Positions 1 to 10,984 of a stretch of DNA of 64,000 nucleotides are shown piece after piece. The stretch's first letter is position 1. Every line of letters begins with the position of its first letter. The notes beneath the pieces are model-generated. The model ran no database searches. It saw nothing but the letters and a program-made list of their open reading frames with translations, and had not been told where the DNA came from. Source of the DNA: Angiostrongylus vasorum (Eukaryota; Nematoda; Chromadorea; Rhabditida; Metastrongylidae); contig JADANN010000360.1 of assembly GCA_018806985.1 (NCBI GenBank), positions 372,001-436,000 of the forward strand, given 5' to 3'. Both the position numbers and the translations under genes were made by a program.

Positions 1-235
1 AAAATGCCTTCCTTCGCGGCGAGGAAAAATTCCTACAAATTTCAAGAAACAAAATCCCAAAACCGCCAAAAAATTGGCTAATCATTGAGACCACTAGTCT
101 GCATTTATGAACACACCACTATTGGCAAAATAGACAGAAAAAAAGAACGACCTGGTTATTCAACAGTTCGGAGCCGAAAAAGTGAAGCTTGTATCCGGAA
201 ACATACGAGCTAATACGCCAGTGTGGAATCTCCTC

Positions 236-965
236 TATGATTAACGTTTGGGCAGTTTCGCTTTCATCAGAGCTAGGATAATTCCAGTCGGGTTTTCAGA
301 GCAGTTATTCCTTCTTCCGTTGTTCTTCTCCATTGCCGCCGCACTGGTGTGGAGCACCGCACGAATGGAGTAGCGTCCTCAGCGCTATTCTTTTATACAG
401 ATGTCCAGCGGAGCTGAAGTAACATCACCTCGCGGAGCAGTTCCATGGGTTATAGGATGGTCCAAGGGCGACCAAAACTATTTGCTTCGTTAGTGATAAT
501 CCATCCTGCAGCAGTCGGAATAGTATTAGCTGGCATATATCAAAGCAAAAAATTTTCCGACTATCACTGAACCTCGGTATGGATATTCAACAATTCTATT
601 AATTTTTTTGAATACCGAAGTTCAGTGAAAGTCGGAATTGAATTTTTGTTTTACTATATGCCAAATAACACTGAACTCTATAATAAAAGGGCAGAGATGG
701 AGAGCTGGAGACGCTACATCACTCGTGCTCTACTCTGTTCGATGTCTCCATAAGAGGGCAACGAAGACCAACAACGCAAGAACGAACAAATGCTGCGTGT
801 ACTGCATTCAAATTAGAGTGGTTCTCATGAAAGAGAAGGCGCCGAGAAGTTAACCATAAAAAAGCTTTATAACAAATTCGTATAAGCTCATCAATAGACG
901 AAATATCGATCTTCACTGCGATCTTTACAATACTCAGGTCCTCATTTCTGTATATGGAAAAAAGG
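236..965. repeat. PLE-associated terminal repeat pair, inverted
   Basis: The left end (241-274, minus strand) reads AGCTCTGATGAAAGCG followed by AAACTGCC and an AAACGTTAA-like end. This is the dispersed hammerhead-like motif described under findings. The right end (about 830-960, plus strand) carries a weaker copy with GAAGGCGCCGAGAAGTTAACC, then the CTCATCAATAGACG tail seen in other members. Between them a short hairpin (556-640) pairs CACTGAAC-TCGGTAT with its complement. No coding sequence was recognised. The family assignment rests on similarity to the copies at 4.4, 10.4, 18.7, 50.3 and 58.1 kb. Confidence 0.5.
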
Positions 966-1029
966 GGAAGGATATGTCACCCCACCAATTTTTCGTTCTG
1001 AAATCTGACATGTTGTTTTTGTAGGTGAA

Positions 1030-1971
1030 GAAATGGTCTGGTCTGGACAGGGCAACAGGCGAGCATCTGAAACTTCGCCAGTCTTCATCAGCATATTAGC
1101 TCGTTCATCTCAAGTTACTTGTTATAATGCAAAGTTTTGTTCAATGGAAGACAAACAAGTCTGCGTTGTTGTACAAAAAGGGAGACCTCTACGATATCGG
1201 GAACTGTCGCTCAATCTGCTTGCTGCCTGTCATCTATGAACTCTTCACTCGCTTCGTGCTAAACAAGATTGACAGAACACTGAATGAAGGACAGCCATGT
1301 GAGCAAGCAGGGTTTAGAAAAGGATTCAGTTCGATGGATCACATCCACACGATAACAGATCTCATCAAAGTATCGCGAAAGTCCAAGAGACCGCTCTGTC
1401 TCACCTTGATCGATTTAATTTAACCTTTTCACTCAGTTGAGAAAGCAGTCATAGAAGCGTTGGACAGCCATTTTATCCCTAACCAGCATAGAAAGACTCT
1501 TCGTCAGCAGTGGAAAAAATTTCACAAATAAAATATCACAATTCTGTAACGATGTTAACATCGACGTCAAAGAGGGGTAGAGCAAGTGATACCATCCCGC
1601 CAAAATTACTTACTGCTACTCTCCAGAACATCCTTCGAACATAGGAAAGGAACGAATGGGGGTGAAAATCAAAATCACATCATTTCCATTTTGCTGATGA
1701 CACCATTCTTTTTAACAGCAAGCATTAGCCAGGCGGAACGAATGCTTGTCGACTTTGATAACCCTTGTAAGATTGGTGCTCAACTAAATCTCACGAAAAC
1801 GATGTTATCGAGGTGTCGATGGGCTTCGTATGTTCCATTCATGCTCAGTGGAATGAATATCTCCGAATGTTCCAGCTGCGTCTACCTAATCGGGAAGTCA
1901 ATATCACGAACGACTCGGATCCAGAATTGAATGGAAGGGAATGAACGGCTTGGAGAGCTTTCAAGATCGAC
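1030..1971 (+). pseudogene. RTE-type non-LTR retrotransposon, reverse transcriptase remnant (part 1)
   Basis: Translation in changing frames matches the reverse transcriptase of RTE-clade LINEs as found in many nematodes. An EHLK-like linker is followed by LLYKKGDLYDIGNCRSICLL, FTRFVLNKID, GQPCEQAGFRKGF and DHIHT (all about 1130-1360). Further on come NIDVK (about 1560), ISQAERML and LNLTKTM (1720-1810) and GMNISECSSCVYL (1845-1890). Several stops and frameshifts break it, so it cannot encode an active enzyme. The alignment stops abruptly near 1971, where a minus-strand PLE begins, and resumes near 3000. The two pieces are one relic split by an insertion. Confidence 0.85.
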
Positions 1972-2998
1972 GAGTATTAATTTCACTGAGCGACTTTCTG
2001 TTAACCTCGACAATGATCAAGTAATTCTCGACATTCTTATTGTACAAACATGAGATATTACTTTATTCTTTATTCTGGTAAAGCTGACGTTTCGGCAGTA
2101 TCGCCTTCTTCAGAGCCTGGGAGGGTATATTAAAATGCAGTTTACTACGCCAAACGTTTCAATAACACATACAGAAAAATGGAAATCTAAATGGCAATCA
2201 CAAGATCAATAGCTCCTCGTAAAACCCATCGCTTTTTTGTGTACCTTCCATAGAGGAAGAACTTACTCCCTGCTTAGAGTGGCATATGGTTGATGAGTGC
2301 ACCACCCCACAATGCGTTTTTTTGGACATTCCTCCCTGCTATTCACTCTAGGGTTCTTAGCATTTATCCAAAAAGCCCAAAGAATTTTGCGCGTTGGTGT
2401 TTTGGCATCCTTTGTGAGGATAGTGACTTTTATACCAAAAATCGTCCTCGCTATGCTTTTCTATCCCATGCGTCCCTAGTGGAGTGCTTTGTCTTGTCTT
2501 TCGTTTGCCATCTAGGTGTTCTTTTTATGCAGATACATAATGATCGGCCCATCTCGCCAATGTATTCACCTCCGCAAGTATTACAAAGGATCAGGTATAT
2601 CGTACCTGAACTCATGCAATCATCGTCTCTGCCATAAGGACAAATTACGCAGTTCTCTGTTTTTTTTCACATAGACGGTCATATAGGTGATTACGAACTA
2701 AATGACTACGAAGAGTATCCTGTGGTATTTCTATTGCTATCGATTCCTCTAGACCTGCACTTAGACCTGCACTTCTTAAGCATCATTTTATGGCTACATT
2801 TACTTCGTCGCTAATAAAGGGCAACATAGATGGGTTCTTGTTTTCGCCCCCGTTGACCATGTATTGAGCAGAACAAAAAACACCCACACTGTGTCCATCC
2901 TTTCGACTCGACAATTGTTCCTGTCATAGTGTCATATTGTTCCTGTCGCGTTGGAAACCTAGTTGCAACGTAGCCAGGGTTAAAGATCACTCAGCGTT
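1972..2998 (-). mobile_element. Penelope-like element remnant with GIY-YIG endonuclease
   Basis: The reverse complement of 2650-2530 reads CVICPYGRDDDCMSSGTIYL, then EYIGEMGRSLCI. This is the C-xx-C plus GIY-YIG pattern of the Penelope-like element endonuclease. Downstream frames continue with KHSEDDF-like residues through several stops. The 3' part (2082-2117) holds the hammerhead-like motif, and 2140-2200 matches a second copy at 56.95-57.03 kb. It appears to have inserted into the RTE relic, which flanks it on both sides. It is decayed and non-functional. The far 5' part (2700-2998) is assigned only by position. Confidence 0.7.
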
Positions 2999-3345
2999 AT
3001 CGAATCATGAAAGTGAAAGGGAATCTAAATCTCCTATCTGTGACAGTGATGAAAGATCGAAGATGCTGCTGTGCATGTCGAAAACCAGATGAGCCGGACA
3101 CAACGACAACCGATGAAAAAGAGCCAGAGCCATTAACCACAGGACTCTCTATGATGTCAAAGCTACACTGGGAATGTCACCGACCCAATGGGCAGAATTC
3201 ATCACAAAGATTCTAGAAGAAAGGTATGATGTGAAGCGACTCTCTAGTACGAGCAAGTCCTACTGGTACACTCATACACACAACAAAAACGTAGAGTTTA
3301 CAAGCAGCATCTTAATTCACTCGACGATCAACGAGACGATAGTGA
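2999..3345 (+). pseudogene. RTE-type retrotransposon remnant, C-terminal end (part 2)
   Basis: The frame starting near 3150 reads DVKATLGMSPTQWAEF, then KILEERYDVKRL and INETI. This corresponds to the C-terminal segment of RTE proteins (family form roughly GRPPTRW-FF-K-EERYD). The order and strand fit the fragment at 1030-1971. Continuity is broken by the PLE insertion and by frameshifts. Confidence 0.75.
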
Positions 3346-3630
3346 TTCAAGTGGCCTATCTCTTAACGAAGTATTAATTGAAATAAAACTCATTAGAATC
3401 TACACAGCTGTACAATGACAGAAACGTTTAGTTATTGAATCGCCAGCAGAGGTGGCTTTTTGGAACCCAGGAGCCTTTTTTGGAACCCTTCCGATTATTA
3501 AATTACAACATTGAGAGCCAAGAGTCGTTGTTCTCTCGCTATTTGTCATCGAGTCTCGAATCCCCAATTGTGAATGCTCGTTGACGTTGGTGCTTGCTTC
3601 GCTCGACTTTCAAACTTTGACATACCGCCA

Positions 3631-3802
3631 GTGATGAGAGACATGTAAGAAAGTCACAAACGGCAAAGTTTATTATCAGCAACGAGTACTTTCGAATGGC
3701 AAGAGGACTGTAGTAGCGAGCGATCACGAGTAGAACACCGTTCAGCACCAAACCGCAGACGTTCGGGAGAATATGCAGTAGTAAAATAGACGTGTTCCAC
3801 AT
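3631..3802 (-). CDS. Chemoreceptor-like (srd/str-type 7TM) first exon, probably partial
   Basis: The minus-strand frame from the ATG at 3802 gives MWNTSILLLHILPNV, then CGLVLNGVLLVIARYYSP, then IRKYSLLIINFAVCDFLT. A hydrophobic first segment, the N-x-x-L-L motif, P-x-x-I-R-x-Y and N-F-A-x-x-D are typical of the first two transmembrane helices of nematode serpentine receptors. I favour the Srd family. A GTATGT donor at about 3630 would end the exon after SSLA; the open frame itself continues to 3539. No following exons with the remaining five helices were recognised, so this is a fragment or an incomplete model. The family call is moderate. Confidence 0.45.
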
Positions 3803-4164
3803 ATTTAGGTGGTTTCTGGTAGGAAACTGCTATCGGTAGCAGTCAACGCTTTCGCTCGTTGACATTTTGCGCCATCAACACGAACAAGTAATGAGAATGA
3901 GTCACGAGAGTTTCCTAAAAAAAACAGCAGAGCTCAAATATTTCGAAAATCGACGACGAGATAGAAAAAAGAACTGGCTGCGGAAATAAGACGAAAGGTG
4001 AAACCGATGAGAATTGAAAAGCTATTAGCATGACCAAATTTTATGTGCCGAAGAAGGATAGGAAAGAACCATTGATATTTGGAGGTGAAAAGAACTGCTT
4101 CATTACTCGCATACAAAAGGTTTTATTGTGAGCTTACAACTCTGGAAATAAATAGTTTATACAG

Positions 4165-4548
4165 TATTTTTTTTCAAACTGGCCGTCATGCAACCTCAGC
4201 AGTTATAATCAATGGCTTATTGGGTTGTTAAGCTGAGGTTAGGTTTATTGCGCTGAAATTCCGACGTCTCCGTCTTCAAAACAAAATTATTATCATCGGA
4301 TGGTCATTATCAACAACAACCACTCTGTATAAAACAGCATGACTGGGTGGGATTGCCTCATTTGAGCGATGCGCCACTGAAGAAGATGCGACTCGATAAG
4401 ACGACGAAGACACGACATCAAGAAGACGAAGGACTGTGGACATCGACTCGGATCATCGGTTCTGAAGAAGGTGAGATCGCCGAAACGTTAGGCCAATAAA
4501 TATTTGGTAACAACGCCGTGTTAGCTTAACAATCTATGAGCGTTCATC
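4165..4548 (+). repeat. PLE-associated repeat with hammerhead-like motif
   Basis: The motif TTCTGAAGAAGGTGAGATCG, then CCGAAACGTTAGGCC, lies at 4459-4494. It is followed by CAATAAATATTTGGTAACAA and GTGTTAGCTTAACAATC, the typical tail. The upstream part (CTGTATAAAA, then GACTCGATAAGACGACGAAG) is shared with copies at 54.5, 18.9 and 50.4 kb. An inverted, weaker motif (CCGACGTCTCCGTCTTC) lies at about 4260-4280, giving the outward-facing pair seen elsewhere. Confidence 0.6.
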
Positions 4549-4559
4549 CAGTCTCTGTG

Positions 4560-7270
4560 AGAAGAAGAATAAATGTCTGAATAATTATTGACGCGCCTTT
4601 TGACGAATAAATTTCTGGCAATGAGAACTACTGCGATTATTAACACATTCACGACCACGGTTGACTTGGAGGAGGGCATCGAACCGTGAACTCGTCCGCG
4701 ATTAAAAGCGGCAAGGCCAGTTTTCTCGACAATGGTAAGCTTTCGATAGCTAGAGGACTTATGGGGTGAGAAGATCAAAAAGATCTAAAAAGAGGTACCT
4801 ACTCATCTATAGATGTAGCACTGCATTTTCCACCAACGTTAATCTGTTAAACATTGCGGTGTCAGACTTTGGAAGGATTTTTTTTTACTTATGGCGAATG
4901 TATTATTTCTTCACTAAACCGACACTCACTTAATGTTGGCGTGATATATTTTTTTGACATCTTTTCTTCGTGATTTCTTTAGATTGTCCAGCTTCATCTG
5001 TGGAATCAAAGACGTCGAAACGTGAGCCGAATAAAAGCTTGACAACAACCTAGTGCAAACTGAACAATCTAAAGAAATTTCTCGAATCCACCCATCCCAT
5101 GCGATAGCCAAGACACAACATAACAAATGGAAACAAAAAATATTAAATTGATTGCCTAAATTTATATGCTTGGTTGGTATGGGGGATAATACGTAAGCAC
5201 CCGATAAGGATAATCGCATGTTCGAAGCCCAGCCGAGGTTTCGATGAATTCCACACAGTACCTTGAGCCATGAAGAAAGAATAGGCAACAAATAAAAGTC
5301 ATGATATTGTATCTCCTGATTTTTTTTTCGGATAACTAGAGAACTCACGAAGTTCAATACCTAGCATGCTTCTAAGAAAAGTTTTGCTCCATCACTCCAA
5401 AAAAAAGTGGTAGATTTTCTGAAGTACAATTTTAAATTTTAGCCCACTTGGACCTCAACACTTCAAAATTACTTAAATTTTTTTTATCGTGGTAAGACTT
5501 TTATGATTTTGTGATGATCTCTAGAATCTGACATTTTTTATTTCAATGAGTAAAGTTTACCAGGAGCTGAGATATGTTGGATGAAAAGTCAAACTGCCCT
5601 CGAGTACGCATGAATTGGAAGATCAGTCAATAGGTATAAAAGCTGGCGACATTAATGAATTGACGGAATTTCCCATAACTTTTATCGCAGAAGTAAGAGT
5701 CATTATCCCAGTAATCTTGGCGACTGTTCGAAAAGATCTGGGTGTATAAACCACTCCGCTGTGTGGTTATCGCCAACCTATAGTGTCTCCGTCGGTTTTC
5801 TCCATTCTCCTCCTCTCGTTCTTCTTCATCCGCCTATATCTTGAGACCACGGGCTGTCCTATTTACAATTTGATGGCCTGGAATTAATTTTGGCAGTCAA
5901 CTATCCAATATTCTGTCTTTAACTCATGTCAGCTGAAGACGACTTCAACTAGGTATTCGATCAATTACTCATCAAGTTTTACAAGAGAAGTTGTTGATGT
6001 CTACTGATGTCGTGACTGATGTGAAGCCGCTGCGGTTTTTGTCGAGGAGATTGGGGGAAAGTGGGGAAGAACGCGCCAAAGAAGTTGATGGCCGGTTGTT
6101 ATGCGATATAATGTCCCACAACCTCTTCCTTCTCGAAGAAAGCGGAACTGCTTTGAATACACATAAACCAGATCAACGCATGGAACTGTGAGATTCTTAT
6201 GAATCGTTTATGACTGAAAATCAGGAGTTAGTCATGAACAGGGCAAACGGATATGCTGCGATGATGGCCTGGTCTGTCGTGGGAAGCGACAAGTGTCGAC
6301 GAGATGAGAAGATTCAGTGTTCTCTATCTTAAGATGGCATTGTTCAAGTACCACGTCTGAGAATTATTTTGACGCAAAAACTATTAGAATATGAATTCAA
6401 GGTGTCTCGGGAAACCTTCACTTTGCCGACAACACGAGTAACAGATAGGAAATTTTGCAACGATTATTATTAATTAAGCCGCTAATCCACCTCTACCCGA
6501 ATATGAGATGCGACACAATATTGAGAACTGAATGTGTCCAGAGGTACAGTCGTCTTCCGCTAGTATATCCCACATAAAACGCATAAATACGGGCTCAAGT
6601 TATTAAGGCTGTGTACGACATCATCTGGAAACATCTGCAGATTATTGGTATCTATTGCGAGCGATCCCTCCACATCTAGAGAGGTGACAGTCTACATGGA
6701 GATGAAGCTCCCATGCAATTTACTAGGTGAAGAAAGGCAGTTTTACATCAGTAGTTGCTACGCGAGTCTTCCTTTTGCTATGATCTTGGTGTTGGGTAAG
6801 ACCTTTTAGCTTTTGAAAGCTGCAGACAAACCAGGAAGAGACTTCTCAAACAAATCTTTCACTGGAAGAATAGTGGACAGTTAGCAGTGCAAGAGAATCG
6901 GAGCGGCATAACGGTCTTGGAGCGGAGAGCTAGGAAGATGAACATTACTATGTTGTCGACAGTTGAAGAGTTGACCATCTCCCCTAGGCTGTGAAAACAA
7001 GAGGTGATTGAAAGGTCGAAGCAGGGAAAGCTACTCGTGGGCAGAATTGTTAAGATGTTAGCCGTCTATCCATTTGTTAAAACGACTGGTAGGTATGTTG
7101 TGCTTTCATTTCTGTCTCTTCGTGATTTATTACAAATCTCTTCTTTCATACTCTAGGTGTATATAGCTCTCCCCCATTTAATCATTCAGATGTGTCTGGT
7201 GAACACGTGAAGGGCATATAATGAATATGAGCTGATACTCTCGCTGAATGACTTTAAGATGGATGTCTAC
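4560..7270. other. No recognised gene
   Basis: A few open frames of 60-143 codons occur, but none shows a recognisable domain, good splice context or protein-like composition on both ends. A/T runs are frequent. I see no RNA gene or strong repeat, except that parts may be very old unidentifiable transposon sequence. Confidence 0.4.
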
Positions 7271-7459
7271 TTGTGTTATTTCGAAGACAGGAGTTTGCCT
7301 ACACTTTTGAATGAAACGGACCCAGTGGTTTGAGGAAATGAAGATGATGTGTGGAATTTTAACAGAAACAGGTAGTTACAGAGAAGCATAGTCAAAAATG
7401 CACTACTGAACGTACAAGGAAAGTTAGCATTAGATGCAGTAAATGTGAGAAAGACTATT

Positions 7460-7610
7460 GAAACTGAGAAACAGGTGAAACGAAGGACCCGCATGGTGTG
7501 GTGGTGAACGCGTTGGCCCCCCGCAAAGGGTAATGGCCCCGTTCGTTCCCAATCGCAGACACCTGCGCTCCGGAGTCTTGAAAAATCTCTCAGCTTCACT
7601 GTGGTTGAGA
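7460..7610 (+). repeat. Fold-back family fragment (tRNA-like segment)
   Basis: It contains CGAAGGACCCGCATGGTGTG, GGTGAACGCGTT, then GACACCTGCGCTCCGGAGT and the CTCAGCTTCACTGTGGTTG end. This is the signature of the fold-back family described at 12.9 and 14.7 kb. Only one arm is present. Confidence 0.7.
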
Positions 7611-7724
7611 AAGATTATTGTTTAGAATGCTTCACAAGAGGTCATACCATCTGCACATCACCGGTACGATGTTCTATATGAAGACTTATTATAGACAGAA
7701 ACTGCAAGTTGTTGTTGATATTAA

Positions 7725-8110
7725 GGGAGCGGATAGCACAGTGGTAGTGATGTCCGTTATCACAAGCATAGTGCTAGTTTGATTCCGCTACAGGCCAGCT
7801 AAGTCTCACTTGTTTCCCGGGTCAGCAAATTGGTACCGAACTTGTCTGGGAAAAAAATCACTCTCTGCAATCTGACTGAGAACGCTCCAACCTGGCTATC
7901 TCAGGACTGAATTGAAAGGGTGAATTGTTCGACTAGCATTCTACGACATTCAAGATGAAATGAAAATCCTTAAGCAGCAACCAAAGCCACGCGTAAAAGT
8001 TGGAAGATCTTCGCGGAGAGCGGAGGCGAGAAAACGAATCGAATGTGAGAAGTGCTGAGATCCGTACGGTAGACCTGAAGACGGATCAAATAAAATAAAA
8101 TAGAAAAAAT
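7725..8110 (+). mobile_element. SINE-B, near full length
   Basis: The head GGAGCGGATAGCACAGTGG followed by TAGTTTGATTCCGC resembles tRNA A and B boxes. The middle has TCAGCAAATTGGTACCGAAC and TTGTCTGGGA, a core shared with SINE-A. The tail is an A-rich AAATAAAATA run preceded by AAAACGAATCGAATGTGAG and GTGCTGAGATCCG. Related copies lie at 9.1, 12.45, 19.93 (minus) and 50.64 kb. I infer a Pol III-transcribed, LINE-mobilised retroposon. Confidence 0.7.
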
Positions 8111-9095
8111 AATATAACGTGAAATAAAAAAATATTTATATTAATTTACTCATTATTGTTAGGCCATTTGTAGGGCGAATGGTACTTAAATATGGATACA
8201 TACTGTATGTAAGCCGTAGAGTGTAAGATGAACATAAATCAAAAAGTTAATAAGACTTAGTAAACATTTCAAAACACGGGGCGTAATGAAGCATAACAAA
8301 GGACTCACGCTGTGTGGACGTCATTCTGAAGAAGTCTTCACAGTGATTTATCACCTTTTCATAGCAAAAAGCCGTCCTCAGCGCTCAATTTCAACATCTA
8401 AACGGAAACACTTCTGCGCCTCTTCACCGCCCACAGTCGCTACGCTTTGTACTATCTTGGAAACCCATGCTCTTTCGCCGCACAATAAACTCGTCCAACA
8501 GGAGGTTTTTTGTAATTTAATGAGCATACAGTACAGCTTTCCATGAGCCACGCCTATCTCTATTAGACAAGCTATCTATGGAATACAAATGATGCGGTGA
8601 AAAAACAACTGTGAAGTTCTAAAGAGCTGTGGATGCATTTCAGTACACGTGGTCCAATAAGTGCTAATCGTGCGAAAACACTGGCACACAGAAAACGAGT
8701 TCCAGAAAATCGGCAATCTTCGGATAGAGAAGCAACGCACTGGTAGCGCCGATATGAATGAAAGAAATACAGGCTGCTTCAAAATGGGTCTCCCCCTCTC
8801 AATCATTCACGAAGAAGGATCGAAGCGATGAAGTCAAGTCGGTAACGAACAGAAGTCATCGAACCGGTATAAAACAACTATAACACAAACGAGCGTAACG
8901 TCAGTGTTGATATTTTGCACCTCTTGCCATTTCCATCGTCATAGACACAGATCACTATGACCTTAACAAAATTTCTATTTCCACATTCTTCGATCAAACA
9001 GAGAATAAGGAAATAAGATGTTTCTTCTAAGTAAACTGTTCTGAGATTACCAAATTCTGCTATGCAGAATCTCCAAAAGTGGAAAACACTAAAAC
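8111..9095. other. No recognised gene
   Basis: A/T-rich sequence follows the SINE tail. Short open frames at 8286-8546 (plus) and 8576-8806 (minus) have no recognised domains and no supporting splice sites that I could see. Confidence 0.35.
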
Positions 9096-9099
9096 TGAG

Positions 9100-9425
9100 A
9101 TCAAGGTGTGGGAGGAGTAGCGTAGTGGTTAGTGATGCAACCGATCAGGAAGCAAAGGTGCTAGTTCGATCCCCCTGCCACCGCTCTCTTTCAATCCACG
9201 TAAGAATCCCTCAATTTGGCTCTCTCAAAAATTTCAAGAAGATTTGACTCGAACGGCATTTAAGACACTCATAAGGAAGGCGAAATCCTCATACAGTAGC
9301 TGAAACAACATAGAAGACCATTGTGGGCTATGAATGCGAGGAAAACGAGTCGAACGCAGGAAGTGCTGGATTCGCACAGCTGATCTGATTAGGGGTCATG
9401 TAAAAAACGTATAAAAAAGGGATCA
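9100..9425 (+). mobile_element. SINE-B, diverged copy
   Basis: The tRNA-like head GGAGTAGCGTAGTGGTTAG and TAGTTCGATCCCC is followed by a degenerate middle. The family 3' region (AAAACGAGTCGAACGCAGG, AGTGCTGGATTCGCACAG) and an A-rich end are present. The shared core is poorly conserved here. Confidence 0.6.
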
Positions 9426-9697
9426 CCACGAAATTTCCTGGACAAGATTTTAAGGGGATGAAAGTCATAGTAAATACCAATCGCGTGAGAAACTGATAGA
9501 ACTGACCACTTGTCCCCGTGAATCTAAGCGCAGATATAATCTTTTATGACTTTTTTGCTTCTATTTTTCAATTAAAATGTCAAAATAAAAGCAATAAAAA
9601 ACATATAATTATCTTAGAAATATTGTTACCTTCTGTGATAGCTGATAACAATACCGACCGTTGCTGGCTGGATTGTCTGGGGAAAACAGACCATTTA

Positions 9698-9993
9698 GGA
9701 CGAGTGTCGCGCAGTGGTCGGAGGCGCCCTGTAATATAGAAGGGAACGTTCCCTGCGTGCTTGGCCCAGCAAAGCTTCCATTCCTCCGGGGTAGGCAAAT
9801 TGGTACCAAACTTGTTTGGGAGGATAGCAGCACTGGCGGCTCGATACGTAGGCAGGCACCGCGAGCCAGTGTCAAGGCCAGATATGCATTTAATCACCTC
9901 CAGCGATGCTTAATGAAGTCGAATGCACGGCGGCGCATCCCTCAAGGATTGACCAACGCCGAGAGGTTTATCCTTTCTTCCTTTATCCTTTTG
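9698..9993 (+). mobile_element. SINE-A copy
   Basis: Head CGCGCAGTGGTCGGAGGCGC, core GGCAAATTGGTACCAAACTT and GTTTGGGAGGATAGCAGCAC, distal part GCATTTAATCACCTCC, and end TTATCCTTTCTTCCTTTATC. It is slightly diverged from the family consensus, with a TAATATAGAAGGG change in the B-box region. Confidence 0.85.
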
Positions 9994-10234
9994 TCTGGAG
10001 TAATAATGAAGACCTAATGCATAAATGTACGCCACTTCTCTAAAAAAAAATAGACACTGTCAACGCAAATGTAACAACCGCCCACACCGACAACACGTTC
10101 AGGGACACTTTTGTGTTCAGAAAGAGGGGCTCAACCACAAATAACGAGACAACAAACGGCTCATATAATCCAAAAAATCCGGTTTTAAAAAGAAGTGGTA
10201 TCGTCAAGAAGTTTAGAACTCGTTGGCAGAACAG

Positions 10235-10520
10235 TATGTGTTCTTTCATTGATAAACTAAAACAAGCTTGATAAAAAAAAACAACGTTAGGGTAGCATTT
10301 CGGTGTCTTCGTCTTCTTCACAGCCGAACACCGACGTCGATGAATTACAGTCGTTCGTCCTCGCGATGTAGTGTCTTCCTCGTTGTATCGAGACGGATCA
10401 TCTTCAGTGGAGCACCGCTCGAATGAGGCAACCTGACTCCCTTTGATGAATGCGAAGGCGCCGAAACGTTAGCCGAATGAAGCATTTTATCAACCTCGTT
10501 TTAACCTATCAACGAAAGAA
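10235..10520. repeat. PLE-associated repeat, inverted pair
   Basis: The plus-strand end carries TTTGATGAATGCGAAGGCGC and CCGAAACGTTAGCCG (10442-10477), followed by AACCTCGTTTTAACC. The minus-strand end (about 10285-10325) has the degenerate CGGCTGTGAAGAAGACGAAG form on the reverse strand. The intervening sequence has the GTATCGAGACGGATCATC and AGTGGAGCACCGC blocks shared with copies at 0.35, 18.9 and 50.4 kb. Confidence 0.6.
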
Positions 10521-10699
10521 TACATATTGATTAGTAGTGCCAAGGTGGAAGGAAAGTCGAATTCTCGAATTTTGCTGGCAGATTTGCTTGGATTGTAATG
10601 AATTTTATTTCGACTAGTAAAGTGTACTTTGGGTTGCGATATAACCGTCTGAAAGTTGGAAAACATATTTCCCGAGTCTATTAATCATATGTCAATCAG

Positions 10700-10984
10700 G
10701 GGGCGCGTGTGGCGCAGTGGTCGGAGTCGCCCTGCAACACACATGTGAAATCTATCCTCGCGCCCGCAGCCCACAAAGCCTTCCATCCCTCCGGGGTCGG
10801 CAAATTGGTACCAGACTTGTCTGGGAGGATAGCAGCACTGGCTCGATATACCGGTAAGCCACCGCGAGTCACTGTAAAAATGAAGACATGCATTCAATTA
10901 CCTCCAAACGATGCTTAATGGAGTGGAATGCATGATGCATCCCTCACGGATTGATCAACGCCGAGCGCTTTATCCTTTATCTTC
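10700..10984 (+). mobile_element. SINE-A copy, full length
   Basis: GGGCGCGTGTGGCGCAGTGG head (A box), AAATCTATCC in the B-box position, GGGTCGGCAAATTGGTACC core, GGGAGGATAGCAGCACTGGC, and an end in TTTATCCTTTAT. This is close to the family consensus. Confidence 0.9.

Noticed and set aside
9698..9780. tRNA gene calls at SINE heads and at 23.9 kb
   Set aside because: A and B boxes are visible, but acceptor, anticodon and T arms do not form a proper cloverleaf, and the strings recur as parts of longer repeats.
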